Positions 48,760 through 61,025 of a stretch of DNA of 64,000 nt are shown here, in pieces. The notes beneath the pieces are model-generated. The model ran no database searches. It was not told where the DNA came from and saw nothing but the letters and a program-made list of their open reading frames with translations. The stretch is from contig JACGCK010000022.1 in NCBI GenBank assembly GCA_014925825.1, positions 248,001-312,000 on the forward strand. Reading direction: 5' to 3'. The translations under genes and the position numbers were made by a program. The DNA is from Pholiota molesta. Its lineage: Eukaryota; Basidiomycota; Agaricomycetes; Agaricales; Strophariaceae. Position 1 is the stretch's first letter. The number at the start of each line of letters is the position of its first letter.

Positions 48760-50025
48760 ATGGACCCATCCTGGATTCCACAAGAAGACGCTGCGACCCT
48801 ATTGAGCGAGCGAACGTGGCTGAGCGGTGCTATCCTCACTGGCGTTGGCTACGGAGCAGTCGTCACTTTGTACTGCTTTTGCTTCCGTCAATTGCTGAAG
48901 TCTATGAATTCAAGCAACCGCTTACAACGCTTATCACTGCTTGTGTATATCACACTCATTACTCTCTGTGGAACTCTTTTCATGGCTGCCTGTGCAAGAA
49001 TGACAGAGCTCAGTTTTGTTGATTTTAGGCTGTACCCGGGTGGACCAGGTAAGGGTAGTGAATTTGCTGTCGTTCAACTCAGAACTCATTCATTTCAAAG
49101 CTGCATTTGAGAACAACATGTTTTCTATTCCCGTGGACGAGCTAGGAAACGTTACCTTCGTCCTTGCAAATTGGTTTGCGGATGCCCTCATAGTAAGTGC
49201 TTTCTTTGATGTCTAAGAGTGATTTGTTATAAATTGAAACTGAAAAACTAGGTTTGGCGTTGCATGATCATTTATCGCAACTGTCGTTTTCCCACTATTT
49301 ATGTCATGGCCATACCGTGTTTGGCATATCTTGGCTCATTCTGTATGAAGTTACCTCTCCTTACATGGTTTAATAGGATGTGTATACTCAACTCTTTTAT
49401 TTCTGTTTAGCCATGGGGGTTATGTGGTTGGTTCAAGTGTCTGCCTCTCAATCTTCACCTTGGTCAACCAGCTCAATCAATTTCACGCCCCCCTACTTTT
49501 GGTTGTCATTGGCATTGAATATAACAATGACTCTAGCTATTGTGGCTAGACTTCTCGTGTTTAAATGGAGAATTTCCAGTGTCCTTGGCCCGAAATTCGG
49601 TTCTCAGTATACGGGTATTGCGGCTATGCTTGTGGAATCTGCATTGTTATCCTCTGCATTTGCCCTTCTATTCCTTATTCCGTTCGCGTTAAATCACCCG
49701 TTGGCAAATACGTTCATTCAGTTGCTTTCACAGACTCAGGTGCGCCATTGAAGAATCTTTCCGCCTATAGAAAAGTTAATCTTCTTGACAGATTATTGCC
49801 CCATTGATGATCATATACCGGGTTGCCTCTGGCGAGGCATGGTCTAGCGATACAACCACACAATTAACCAGTCGTACAGCCGGAAAATCAGAAAGTATTC
49901 GATTGGGTGCTTTAAAGTTTCAGGCCCGAGCAGGAGAATCGAAGGACACAATGGCCGCCAAATCCGATACTATTATGGTGAACATAAGCGAGGAGGCATT
50001 TATCTCTGGCACAGGATCCGTTTAA
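48760..50025 (+). CDS. Multi-pass membrane protein of the agaricomycete-specific hypothetical family
   Basis: Start MDPSWIPQEDAATLLSERTW. Hydrophobic stretches follow: GAILTGVGYGAVVTLYCFCF, LSLLVYITLITLCGTLFMAA, NVTFVLANWFADALIVWRCM, FPTIYVMAIPCLAYLGSF, PYFWLSLALNITMTLAIVAR, and LVESALLSSAFALLFLIPFA, which make about seven membrane helices. The tail after IIAPLMIIYRVASGEAW is hydrophilic and Ser/Thr-rich. The W-R-C-x-I-x-Y pattern between helices is typical of a very common mushroom family without known function. Four to five introns. It diverges from the But2-C-like gene. Confidence 0.72.
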
Positions 50026-50998
50026 TTGTGTGATTAATCAATAAGTATGATCCTTCTCCTGTACTTAGGTTACGATCAGTATTTTTTCCCTTCACCATTC
50101 ATGTTATAGCAATGCGCGTTGAGCCTGATGTCTGTATGTACATACTACATGGAATTCAAAACATTGATTCCTGTGTATTATTTTGGTATACAAATTTCAT
50201 TATCGGGATGGGTTTTTGTCCTCGAATTTGCAAACTTCCCCATCGATATTACGGCCGGCCAGAGGCTACTTAGCTTGAGCGAGAACGGTGTGGCACACTT
50301 AGCGGATTTAACGAACTGATGAGATCGTCGCCCTGCTCTGAAATACGTCCGTTTCCAGGTAATAGTTACACCTAGATCCGATCTCGGTCTCGGTAACGAG
50401 TAGGTTGGTCCTGCTGGGTGCTTATGGACAGCCGGCGCTAATTTAGGAGGCTCAGGGGAGTACCAAGCTGCTCCTGGCAGCACCCTGCACGAGCGCTTGA
50501 CGCTCGGCGCCTAAGGGCTACCACAAATGGTAATTATCGGCCTTAGCGGCTGCGCATAGATGTAGCGACGTGTTAACTTCAACTTAATAACCGTTAGCAC
50601 TTGAGGCCTTGAGGCTGGAGGTGCCGAATCCTGCGGTGGCTGGCGGGTAAACGGCGGGGTGGAAAGGCTTTCAGATCACATTTATCCAACTTTTTTTTTC
50701 GTACACAAAACTGTCCCAATAAACGGAGTTTCACCCCCGTTTTACCTAGGCAGATGCGACGGCGTTGGCGTGAAGGTGTTCCATTTGTAATGCTCATCGC
50801 CCTCTCGAAATTGTGACCACGCTGTGGCGCCTGAGTTGAGTTTAAGCATCTTGGATTGATTGTTTTGCGAGTAGAGGTGTGCTATATAAAGACACTATAT
50901 TAAATAAATTAGCAGCGCGCATGCGATGTGAATATGATAATTTTCGGTCTAAGAGGTTCAGGCTACTCCGCCCAATTAATTAATTTAGCGAGTCAATC
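50026..50998. other. Intergenic between convergent genes
   Basis: About 970 bases. A 66-codon frame at 50119 and others show no family. GC-richer stretches at 50.4-50.7 kb do not fold as a tRNA by eye. No gene is supported. Confidence 0.45.
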
Positions 50999-52345
50999 CT
51001 ATTTCCCCTCCTCCTCTTCCTTGCCCTCCTCAAGCATCTCCTCCAAAACGCTCTCCGCATGGTGCTTCTGCACAGCATCCACGAACAGCTGTATCCCGTC
51101 ACCCTCCATCACAGACGTCAGATTCTTCATCGTCAGTCCAATGCGGTGGTCCGTTACGCGGTCCTGCGCGTAATTATAGGTTCGAATCTTCTCGCTGCGG
51201 TCTGCCCCACGGACGAGCGAGCGCCTTGACGCACGCCGCTCTTCCATCTCCCGTGTCAGCTTGCGGTCCATGAGACGAGACGTGAGCACTTGAAATGCGC
51301 GCCGGCGGTTCTAGGAGAGAGTTAGGCGTTAAATCTGGCGCGTAAAAAAGGCGCGCACCTGGTGCTGGCTGCGCTCGTCCTGCATGGATACAGTGATGCC
51401 CGTAGGGATATGCGTCAGGCGCACGGCGGATTCTGTTTTATTGACGTGTTGCCCTCCGGCGCCGCGCGAGCGCATGACCTCGAGCTTGATATCCGACATG
51501 GAAAAGAGGGCCTCGTCGTGCGTGTCGGATTCCTCCGCGAGGGGGAGGACGACAATTGCGACCGTGCTCGTATGTGTCCGCCCGCTGGCCTCCGTCGCGG
51601 GCACGCGCTGAACGCGATGCACGCCACTCTCCCACCGGAGCGCATCATACGCGCCCGCGCCCTTGAACTCGACAATGGCGTCCTTGATGCCGCCGGCGTC
51701 GGCGTCGTTCTTGGCCACGATGCTGGCCTTCCAGCGCGTGTTGTTCGCGAGGCGCTGGTACATGCGTAGCATGTCCGCCAGGAAGAGACTCGCTTCCGAA
51801 CCGCCCACGCCAGACTTGAGCTCCATGAGCGCGGAGAGGGCGCCGGTGGTAGACGGCGGGATGAGCAGGGAAGGGAAAGTCGAGGTGGCAAGCGAGGAGA
51901 GTGTGGAAGAGAGTGATGCAACTTCGTCCGATGCTAGGGCACGCATGGAGGGGTCGGGGTCAGAGAGCAGCAGTGCGCTTTCGGCGAGTTGCTGGAGGTA
52001 AGGTCAGATGGGAAGACGAAACAGGTGAATGAGAAAACCTCGCGTGTTTCAGTCCAGAGAGTCCATGCACTGGAGAGACGTTCTGAGTCCTTTATCTGAC
52101 GCAAACGGGCAATGTCCTCTGGGGACGACATCTCGTCCGACAGCTACGCAAACATTAATGCGAGAGCGAATATAAATGCGAATAAAAAGCACCTGCGATA
52201 CGAGTTTTGCGCGCTCTGCGACGCGATTCCTAACAACTCTGAGAATGCGGACATGTTCGGTCTCGAGCTGGCGCAAGAGGTCGAGGGTGGGGGAGCGGGC
52301 GTCGGTGGCAAAGGAACGACGGACGAGGGAGCGGGCAAGGAACAT
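50999..52345 (-). CDS. Mitochondrial peptide chain release factor 1
   Basis: Class I release factor that ends translation at UAA/UAG in mitochondria. The start [20 protein letters not shown] is a typical mitochondrial targeting sequence; an ATG 45 nt upstream is possible. Then come the N-terminal helical domain ([19 protein letters not shown]), the anticodon-recognition core [40 protein letters not shown], the catalytic GGQ loop [19 protein letters not shown], and the tail [16 protein letters not shown]. Acidic C-terminus [10 protein letters not shown], stop at 50999. Three introns, all in frame. Length about 390 residues fits the family. Confidence 0.9.
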
Positions 52346-52632
52346 CAAGTGTGTCACATTGTCACGCAGCCGTCGAAAACCCCGGCCCAATAATTTATTT
52401 TACCGCCGACGATAATAGATTCCAAAGAAGGACTACTGCTCATCACTAAGGAGTCTGTCAAGGAGACTAGCACGAGCCTATATTAACAAATAAAGAACAT
52501 AAAATACACGAATAAAAAGCAGATAACGCGATGCCAAAGCCCATACAAAAACACTGACATACACGAGCGCTTAAGTGCTCAATATTCAATCATCGCGCAC
52601 AAAATCCGACTCCAAATCCAGCACACCCTGGC

Positions 52633-54817
52633 CTACATCACAACACACGGCTGATTCGGGTCAATCCCGAGCTCGCGAAGCTCCTCCTCTGACGCCTCGC
52701 GCTCATTCGTCTTGAGCTTCTCCCTGGCCTCAATCGGGAACCAATCTTGCATAAAGTTCAGCAAGGCCCAATCCACATTGCCTACGACACAGCCATCAGC
52801 GCCAACCCTCAAATAAACCAAAACCAAAAGAGAAAGAAAGACAAAGGGAAAACTCACTCCTGTTAGCCACCAAAACCGACGGCGCCCGACACATCGGACA
52901 CATCTCCTTACCCCTCTTCTGCATCTTCACCAGACACCGCACGCAGAATAGATGCCCACACTGCAGCCGGATTGGCTTGAACGCCAGGCTCGTGCAGATC
53001 AGGCACGCGTAGTCCTCGACGCTCGGGATGATGGGCAGCAGCGTCTCCCCGAGCGCCTGCACGAGCAGGCGCGGGAGGGAGAAAGGGTGCGTGCGCGCGG
53101 CGAGCGCCAGGAGGGCTGCGGCGCGGAGGACGGGGGCAAGGTGCCTGGCGCGAGACCCGGAAAGAAGAGCGCTGTGCGTTTGGTGTGCTTTTTCAGGATT
53201 TTGCGCGTCGCCTCAGAGTTGGCGTGCGAGAACTAATAAGTAAAATACATTCAAGCTAAATCCAGCACAATGCATTAGAGATTCAAAACGCACCTTCTTG
53301 ACATTTAGAATAAAGAGATTCAGACTGAGAAAGTCTCGAGCGCCTGCATGCTCTGCTTGAGCTTGAACTGCCGTCTATCGCCCAGCCCTTTCTGCGTCAC
53401 GCGTTCCGCGAACTGCTGCAGCCGCCTTTCACTCTCCTCGATCGAGCGCTCCCCGCGCGTCGCCTCGCCCACGCTCTCAAACACCTCCGCCTCAATGTAG
53501 ATCTGGAAGATCTCGCGCCACGAGTAGAGGTCGCTCTATAACACAACAAATGAGTATCGAGCATCCTTGAAAATACGGAAAGACAAGGAAACAGACGCAC
53601 CTTCAACTCCCCCGTCCGCACTCTCACTGTGCCGGCATGTGTACCGATGCTCGATAGAGGATGGAAGTGCGCCGCGACGCTCGCGGGCTGCGCCGTATCC
53701 GCGATCGACCTGGACAGCTCCTCGAGTGAGCGCACAAAATCAGCTTGAATCGCGCCGAGCTGCGCCGCGATCGATTCGAGCGTTGTCGACAGGAGATTGT
53801 AGAATTCGGTATCATGAACCAGGGGTATAATGATTTCTTGCTGACCGTCGGTGGTTGGGGTGCGGACGTCGGTGTCGGTGTCGCGGCAGAAGTCGATGCA
53901 GAATCAGCAGCTGCCGATATGCTTGCCAACGTCTCCGGTGAGTATATCGACTCTGTCCCGTTCAGCGACGCCATATCTCCATCCTCCTCATCGAGCGAAG
54001 CCAGCCTATAAATAAGACACACCCACAAGAACACACAATCAGCCTCTCCCCACAGGCCAACCCAAAATAAAAAACACACCCAGATTTAAAGCTCGTCCCC
54101 CCTCCCCAACGACCCCACTCTCGTCCTCCAGCTTGTTGAAATGGGCCTGCTGGAACGCCCACAACAAACTCGTGTGCCCACCCCCCCGGGGCGCACCGGG
54201 GTTGCCTTTCCCGGCCCCTTCCCGTTCTCCCCTGCCCTCGTTCTCCTCCCCGGCCAGCTCTGGCGTTGAAGACCCCGATGCCACCGCCGAGGTGACAGGG
54301 CGCGGGACGCGGATGGAGATGCGCAGCTGCGGCTCGATGCGCCCCGACGCCGCGTTGAGCTCGTACACCACGCGCGGCACGGACAACCGCACCAGCTGCT
54401 GGGCGGCGACGATTTCTCCCCGCCGCCCTCGTCGGGTGTTTCGGCTTGGACAGATGAGTGGGTGCTTGCGGCATCGGCGGAGTCAGGGCTTGAGGTGGAG
54501 GCGGGGTCCTCGTTGGGAGACGTTGCGGCAGCAGCTGGGCAGGAGAGGAGATAGAGGCAGCAGATGAAGGACCGGCGACAGGCTCCGACGCCTCGATAAG
54601 CTCGTGCAGCAGCGCAGGCTTCAGGCCGAGGGACGAGAGCTCGCCCACGACCTGATTGATGACCTTTTTCAACTACCCCCGACAGAAATCAGTATTTCTT
54701 GCTGCATCGATCAAAAGGAAAGAAGCAAGCACACACCTGCCGATACTGAATCGCATTATCCCTCAGATCCGGTGGCAAGTCGAGCAGCAACTGCGCATAC
54801 GTCTTGGAAAAATGCAT
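52633..54817 (-). CDS. SPX-RING protein, putative phosphate-responsive E3 ubiquitin ligase
   Basis: SPX domains bind inositol pyrophosphates and sense phosphate status; the RING recruits an E2. Start MHFSKTYAQLLLDLPPDLRD. SPX pieces: YRQ then LKKVINQVVGELSSLGLKPA, a Pro/Ala-rich insert, VPRVVYELNAASGRIEPQLR, FYNLLSTTLESIAAQLGAI, LYSWREIFQIYIEAEVFES, and the SPX lysine helix FSHANSEATRKILKKHTKRT. The C3HC4 RING is YACLICTSLAFKPIRLQCGH, FCVRCL, CPMCRAP. The tail is NFMQDWFPIEAREKLKTNE and DPNQPCVVM, stop at 52633. Six or more introns. Frame changes of one base near 54420 and 53860 fall in GC-rich linkers and look like sequence errors. Confidence 0.82.
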
Positions 54818-55321
54818 ATATGCGGGAACGAATGGCGGAAAGTTTGAGTCGGGGTGTATGGTTCGTTGTATACAAGTTATATCAGACAGAGCACAAACCC
54901 TCGTCCAAAGCAGTCCACGGGCAATGACAGAGGTAACGCCGGCGTCCGCGACATATAACAGCGATCAGTTAGCACAAAGAAGTGGTAGATGGAAGAGGTC
55001 GCAGAGATCCGGGATCCGCACACGGTCGTTTATTTGGTCCCCATTTCATTCCATTCTCCCGATCACTGCGTCACAAGTCCATGCATACGGCCGCTGGCCA
55101 GTAAAATCCAAGAATTAAATTCGATATAATAAAGCAAGCATAAGTAAATCTAGCAGTACTCAAAATCCACAGGTCCACGACTACCAGCTGTACCAATACG
55201 GGTGGGTATCCACAGACCCCATACCAGCACTACTGCAGGCAGTCGAGCCAATTAGCAGTTAGTAAATTTTTACTCGATCAACCTGGAAAGCAAAAGCGAC
55301 ATCGGATGAGAAAAAAACCCC
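54818..55321. other. Spacer between two minus-strand genes
   Basis: About 500 bases that should hold the SPX-RING promoter and the 3' UTR of the methyltransferase. No gene seen. Confidence 0.5.
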
Positions 55322-57264
55322 TCAAAAAATAGAAGAAACGTACGAAGGCTCCTTGTCGAGCTTGACGTGGATCGAAGCGTGGTTGGGCACACCCTCAATA
55401 CGGTGGTACGCATTCAAGTTCTTATGCAGCGTGATCTGGAACACCGACGCGCTTCCTTGTCTAAAAACGCACCAGTCAGTCATCAGCAACCTTCAATCGC
55501 ACAAATCCAAATCCACATACCGGCTGGTGATAGTGCTATAAGCGAGGAAGAAAGCCCAGATCCTGTACCACCGATCGCCGTATTGGCAAGAACCTTCTCC
55601 TTGTTGCTCACCCAGTTCTGGTACCAACGGTAGATCGTAGCGGAGTAGTGACACCAAGGACGTCGACGTTCTTGACCTCAAAGCCAGCGCCTTCAAGCTT
55701 GCTGATAACCCAGCCGAGAGAGCACGACGCGTCCGCACCAGGGAAGACATACTTGTTCATGAAGAGACCCCTATTGCCATTCGCAGCACATAAGCACTGG
55801 CCCGTACGCATTTAGCATGAGACGCACCAGATAAGGTCCTCATATTGCCAACTGGGACGGAAACCGGCGACTTGGAAGACAAATGTACCGTTATCCTCCA
55901 AAAGGTCGTAAACCTCGGACAGGAACTGCGAGTAGCGGCGAATACCAACGTGCTAAGACGAAATCACAAACGTGGTTAATCTCCAGCCAATGAGATTGAA
56001 AGAAACAACTGAGCCTACCTCAGCCATTTCAAGAGAACGATCTTGTCATACTTGGTGCCTTTGGGGATATCGCGGTAGTCAGAGCACAAGATGCGGGCTT
56101 GTGTAGGTGGGATCTGTATTGATGAGATTAAGTTCTAGTCAGGGGCTAGCAAATGGCAAAGAGAATAAGACTGACGCCGTTCTTCGCAATGCGTTCAGTA
56201 CCAAATTGGTCTGGTTCTTGGCCAAAGTGACACCAGTCGCGTCGCATCCGTAGTTCTTAGCAGCATAGGCGACGAGGGTTCCCCAACCGCAACCGATATC
56301 AAGGAGCCTGGACGCGATGAAAATGAGCAACGACATTCAACGCATGCAATAAGAGACGTACTTGTCAGTAGGCTTGAGGTTCAACTTGTTGCAAACGATA
56401 GCGAGCTTGTTGTCCTGGAGTTCTTCCAAAGTCTCGGTCTTGTTAATATCAAGGACGACACCGGAGGTGTAGATCATGCGCGGGCCAAGGAACCTTCACA
56501 TTCTCGTCAATACAGGATACAATTCAAAGACAGAAGAAAGATGTACCACTCGTAGAAATCATCACCGCCTACAGGACAAAACAGAAAAAGAAGAGTATAG
56601 GTCAGACCTGACATAAAATAGGAGGCACGTGGCAGAACATACGGTCGTAGTGTCCGCGAACCTGCTCCTCGTCCTGGCTCTGGGAATGGACGACGACCTC
56701 GGGGATGAGGACAGTGAAGACATATTTGAACATTTCGAGGGTGAAGTTCATCTTGGCCCAGTCATGGCGCTGCTCGAGAACGTCCAACACGTCACCTATA
56801 AAAGGTTGACACGGAAAGTCAGGTGACGCGACAACAAGATGCGGACAACGAGGACGCACCGTTGAAGTCAATCTTGCCCTCGAAATACGCGTCATGGAAG
56901 ACCTGCATGGGGATCTTCTCCTTGCCCTTGTACACCTTCTTCAGCTCGGGGTCGTGGATGGTGATATACTCCTCGATTTCCTTGCCAGGCAACGCGACCT
57001 TCTCGTTCCTCCTCGCACCATACACACTGTTCACAGCCCAGTACCCGACAGCGGTAGGTGCACCGCAGAGCAAAACATGAAGATATACGTCTTGAACCCG
57101 CCATACTTGACGATAGGGATGAACATCTTGAGGACGTAGGGCACGACAACGACGAGGGCGGCGAGATGGTAGTTGTTGAAGGCGCCATTGCCCTCTGCGA
57201 GGCCGACGAGGGGCGCATTTTTGATTGCGGGGTAGTTGGTCACCCGCACGGAGGAGGAGGACAT
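55322..57264 (-). CDS. Sphingolipid C9-methyltransferase
   Basis: Adds the C9 methyl branch to the sphingoid base of fungal glucosylceramide, using SAM, at the ER membrane. Start [20 protein letters not shown]. Membrane segment [20 protein letters not shown], a second near [45 protein letters not shown], the SAM site [89 protein letters not shown], and the C-terminal [20 protein letters not shown]. The predicted stop is at 55322. About eight introns. One-base frame changes near 57073, 55649 and 55586 are each consistent with one base lost from a run; the gene is expected to be functional. Glucosylceramide C9 methylation is a fungal-specific trait. Confidence 0.85.
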
Positions 57265-58022
57265 GGTGGGTGGGGAAGCAACTGACAGCGCGCGACGGCA
57301 AAATAAGGAAATGTCGCTTTGGGCCTGTTTGGTCTGATGGCGCGACCCTGATTGGCGTCTCCCCTCATTTCCCTGCAATACGTACTTACTACACCAGCAC
57401 TATACATAGGGGAGGTCAAAGGTAAATTATTTATTAGAGGTCTGGCAAGGCTCAATACTCCAGCAACTTCAAGCTTCGCAAGGCGTATAATAATTGCAGG
57501 CAGATCACAAATTAACATCCAACCTTCCCGCATACGAAATATCATAAAAATCGGTCTTAAAATTTTTTTCCAACGCACCCTACGTTCCAAATTACTTGCG
57601 TCCCTTGCCAGCGCGCCTACTGAATTGCTCAGAGAAGCAGAAGCGAAATGGTGCGACTGCGGTAAAAGGGGCGGCCAGCGTTCAAGTTTGCACCACGTGT
57701 GAATATCCGGGAATTGCCGGACACCAGTGCGTTTTGGGAGGTGTCGCCAACGCCCACCACCGACCCGCCCGACAAAACACATCAAGGTGAGCACGAATCT
57801 ACGCCTCAACATACCTCCGCCGCACCTCCATTGCGCTCCTACGGTCCCGCCGATTCCAACGAGCCCACATTTGCCTGTGTTCGGTCGCCATGAGGGTTGG
57901 ATGGGACATGGTCGACCTGGATGACGATTTTGGGCGCGCGGGGGTGTAGTTGGGATTGGCTTGGAATTGGGATGGCTTTTTTGCTGACATTTCTATCCGT
58001 TGGGTTTGGTATTCCTCTGTAG
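57265..58022. other. Divergent promoter region, C9-methyltransferase and eL24
   Basis: About 760 bases between two divergent starts. Frames here are shadows or noise. The last 200 bases should hold the ribosomal-protein promoter. No gene seen. Confidence 0.5.
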
Positions 58023-58672
58023 ATGGTGCGTTCCCGATGGACTTGTGATATTCCTTGAACATTCGCTAATCCAGTGTTTCTGAGTGCAGAAGCTCGAGAT
58101 CGACTCTTTCTCCGGGTACCGTATCTACCCCAGCAAGGGCAAGCTCTTCGTCCGCGGCGATAGCAAAGTGCGCCCCCAACCCCCCTGCCCTGCACCCCAC
58201 ATTGACCCCTTTGCTCCCCGCACCCCAGGTCTTCCGCTTTGCGACCTCAAAAAATGCATCGCTCTTCATGCAGCGCAAGAACCCGCGCAAGATCGCCTGG
58301 ACCGTCGTCTACCGCCGCATGCACAAGAAGGGCATCACCGAGGAGGTCGCCAAGAAGCGCTCGCGCAAGACCGTGAAGCACCAGCGCGGCATCGTCGGTG
58401 CCGATCTCGCCACCATCGCCGCCCGCCGCAACCAGACCGCCGCCGTCCGCACACAACAGCGCCTCGCCGCCATCACCAAGGCCAAGACTGAGAAGAAGGA
58501 CAAGGAGGTCAAGAAGGCGACCAAGGTGCGTTTCTTTGTTGTTTATGTGCGCCGTCTGGACTGGCACCCAACGTGATGTTACCCTTTCTTCCCTCTATAG
58601 CCCGCTGCTCGCCCCATTGGTGTCCCCAAGGTGTCGAAGCAACAGATGAAGGGAGGCAAGGGAGGACGATAA
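58023..58672 (+). CDS. RPL24: 60S ribosomal protein eL24
   Basis: Large-subunit protein at the subunit interface. The model is ATG alone (58023-58025), intron 58026-58089 with donor GTGCGT, exon 58090-58167 (KLEIDSFSGYRIYPSKGKLF, VRGDSK), exon 58229-58525 (VFRFATSKNASLFMQRKNPR, KIAWTVVYRRMHKKGITEEV, AKKRSRKTVKHQRGIVGADL), and exon 58601-58672 (PIGVPKVSKQQMKGGKGGR), stop TAA. The start was chosen because the ATG followed directly by a strong donor restores the universal beginning MKLEIDSF. All exons are in frame and the length of 149 residues fits. Confidence 0.93.
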
Positions 58673-60013
58673 ACGGTTCATATCCCACTGCTTACATCGA
58701 CCCCACCACCCACCCTGTATATGCATACGTATATGCACATGCACCACCTCAGCTTTTTTCCATGCCATGTAGTATGCATACCATCTCAGTTTCTCCATCA
58801 CAAGCTCTGTCATTGCGTCGCGTCGTCTCCTCGGTCACCCAGGTCCATTTATGATTATGAATAATGCCCTGTCCGCTGTTTTCTGCTCGCTCGCTCGTTT
58901 GGTTGTGCGCATACTATCCGCCCTTTTTTGTTCGTCCATCGAACATTGCATGCCCTGTGTCTACGCGTGAGTTTTTTGCGGTTTACGGCAATCGTAGGTA
59001 CGTCGGGCTTCGGGAGGCAGAGAACTCAGAACGTAATATAACATGTGCTCCGAAGTATGCAACATTGCTCACGCACACCGATCTTACACTGTTCAGAAAT
59101 TCCAGTGGTACTTCACTGGGAAACATCAGCACGCGCCCGTACTGCGGTACTTTACGCATGATGATACGGCGATCTCGTGTTCGTTTCAAAATGATTCTGG
59201 GTGAATAACTTGCTGCCCAAGCTACCCCAAAATTCCGCAGATGACAACAATATAGGTTCTGAGATCTACAACACAATGCATAGATCTGATGAACAACCGG
59301 CTTGAGATCTATTCGGATACGGATTATGCCTGTGATAACTTCCGCCTAGATCTCATTTTCTGTATTATTTACAAGCTACGTATTTGTTTGCGCCTTTGCT
59401 TTTAGACCGTAGAATAATTTCACTGCTTGATACATCTTGAGGGCTCATCAACAGCTCGGCGTGAGAGACAGAACGATGACCACTCCCGCCGCGGGTACCA
59501 GCGCGATGTCTTGTGTTCTGATAAATGGAACCTGTCATAGGGATTGAGACGAAGTTTTTTTACCCACAAAACAGTGGTAATAATAGAACGAGCAGAAGAG
59601 ATCAGTCCAACGAACGGGGTTGCTGAGGATGAGAAGAGAAGCTGTGTGCATGTGAATTCGCATTGTGAACGCGAAGGGCTCGCGGTGGGCGCTGGTGGGC
59701 GCTGATTTGATCAGTAAATACCTTCCATTCGCTCTCCTAAGCTGTGTCACTGTTATTTTCAGCAATACCTTCCATTCGCTCTCCATATGCTCCTTTGATG
59801 GCTCATCCGCGCTGTTGATTCGCATTGTGTAAATTCGGAGAATCAGTAAACAAACGATCTGATGTGGTTCCAATACTGAGCTCTCCTTGTTGCCTGCGAA
59901 CTGTGTTATAATCTATTTGATTGCACTATTGAACTGCTATTTAACCGTGCAAAGACTCACCGTTCATTGATCAAGGTCAACTTTCGAAACATTACCTTAA
60001 GACTATAACTACG
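58673..60013. other. Intergenic with short direct repeat
   Basis: About 1.3 kb. The sequence AATACCTTCCATTCGCTCTCC occurs twice, near 59717 and 59763, in direct orientation. The final part is the GNAT promoter. No gene is recognised. Confidence 0.5.
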
Positions 60014-61025
60014 ATGACTGCAACCATTAGGCATATCGCTCATCCATCAGGTAGGGGAAATTCTCTTGTTTTATATGATCCGTATTGACCACCTCGTCAG
60101 ATAAGGATGTCGAGATTTGCACCGATGTGATATATGAAGCTTTTAATCGCAGTGAGTAAAAGCCCATGCCATTCGTACTAGTTGACGCTTATGGCTTACG
60201 AATGCGATTTTCAAGGGTACTTCTTATCGGGGCTGGGCAAGAACGAAGCACTAGTCAAGCCGTGTATACGAGCTCATTTAATGTCGGGCGTCATTGGAGG
60301 TGAAATCCATGTCGCGGAGCTACCGGACATTGGGATAGTTGGAGTCGCCATGTGGTTCGGTCCTCAACAGAAATTCTTATCAACGTGAGTCGGCATTCCC
60401 CATAGCTGAATATAAGCAACCCTTCTGACATTGTTGAATCAAGCCCGGAACAACGTGCGGCAGGATGGGATGAGTTGATGAGCAAAGTTGGCAATACCTA
60501 TCGCCAATGGTGGGATTATGTGAGTACTTCATAAGATTAATTTTGCATGGAGCCAATTCTGTCGATAGTTCCTTGATCTTCTCGTCGAAATGCCAGAGAA
60601 GTACTATGGGCCTGGAGTACAGCTCGATTCGTACCACCTACAGTTGATTGGTATCCATCCCGAATATCAAAAGAGAGGATTCGGGACTAGTTTATTCGAT
60701 TTTGTGGAATCAAGGGTAGGCAGTAGCATAATATTGGTTTTATGGATTCCAAAGCTAACAGTATGTCCACCCATAGGCTGCTGCTGAATCACGAAGCGTT
60801 GTGCTTGAAACTGTGGGAGATACTGCCGTGCGTATACCTATGATAATATCTGGCAAACTGTCAACTGAAATTTGGTTTAGGTGCCGTTTTACAGGTCCTT
60901 AGGGTATATAGTATTTGGACCTCATGATATAACCGTGGCGAATAGCCAGGACACCTTTCCAGGATACTGTTTCCAAAAGAAGCCTAAATTGTGATCGTCC
61001 AATGATGGTCGAGCGAAACGGGGCA
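59995..61025. repeat. Inverted copy of the GNAT block at 36870-37895
   Basis: Similarity covers the whole GNAT gene plus about 30 bases of flank on both sides, including GGGGCACGGAG beyond the stop, in opposite orientation to copy 1. The peptide block next to it is repeated in direct orientation, so one side was inverted after or during duplication. Confidence 0.8.
60014..60992 (+). CDS. GNAT-family N-acetyltransferase (cassette copy 2)
   Basis: An inverted paralogue of 36900-37881. Start MTATIRHIAHPS, DVEICTDVIYEAFNR, ALVKPCIRAHLMSGVIGGEI, IVGVAMWFGPQQKFLST, AAGWDELMSKVG, LDSYHLQLIGIHPEYQKRGF with acetyl-CoA loop Q-K-R-G-F-G, SRSVVLETVGDTAVPFYRSL, GYIVFGPHDITVANSQD, ending QKKPKL and TGA at 60990-60992. 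Introns sit at the same places as in copy 1 and all join in frame. In-frame indels (for example a two-residue loss near YFLSG) show both copies have stayed under coding constraint. Substrate unknown. Confidence 0.84.

Noticed and set aside
50380..50660. Possible tRNA or rRNA fragment
   Set aside because: No cloverleaf or T-loop consensus could be assembled by eye.
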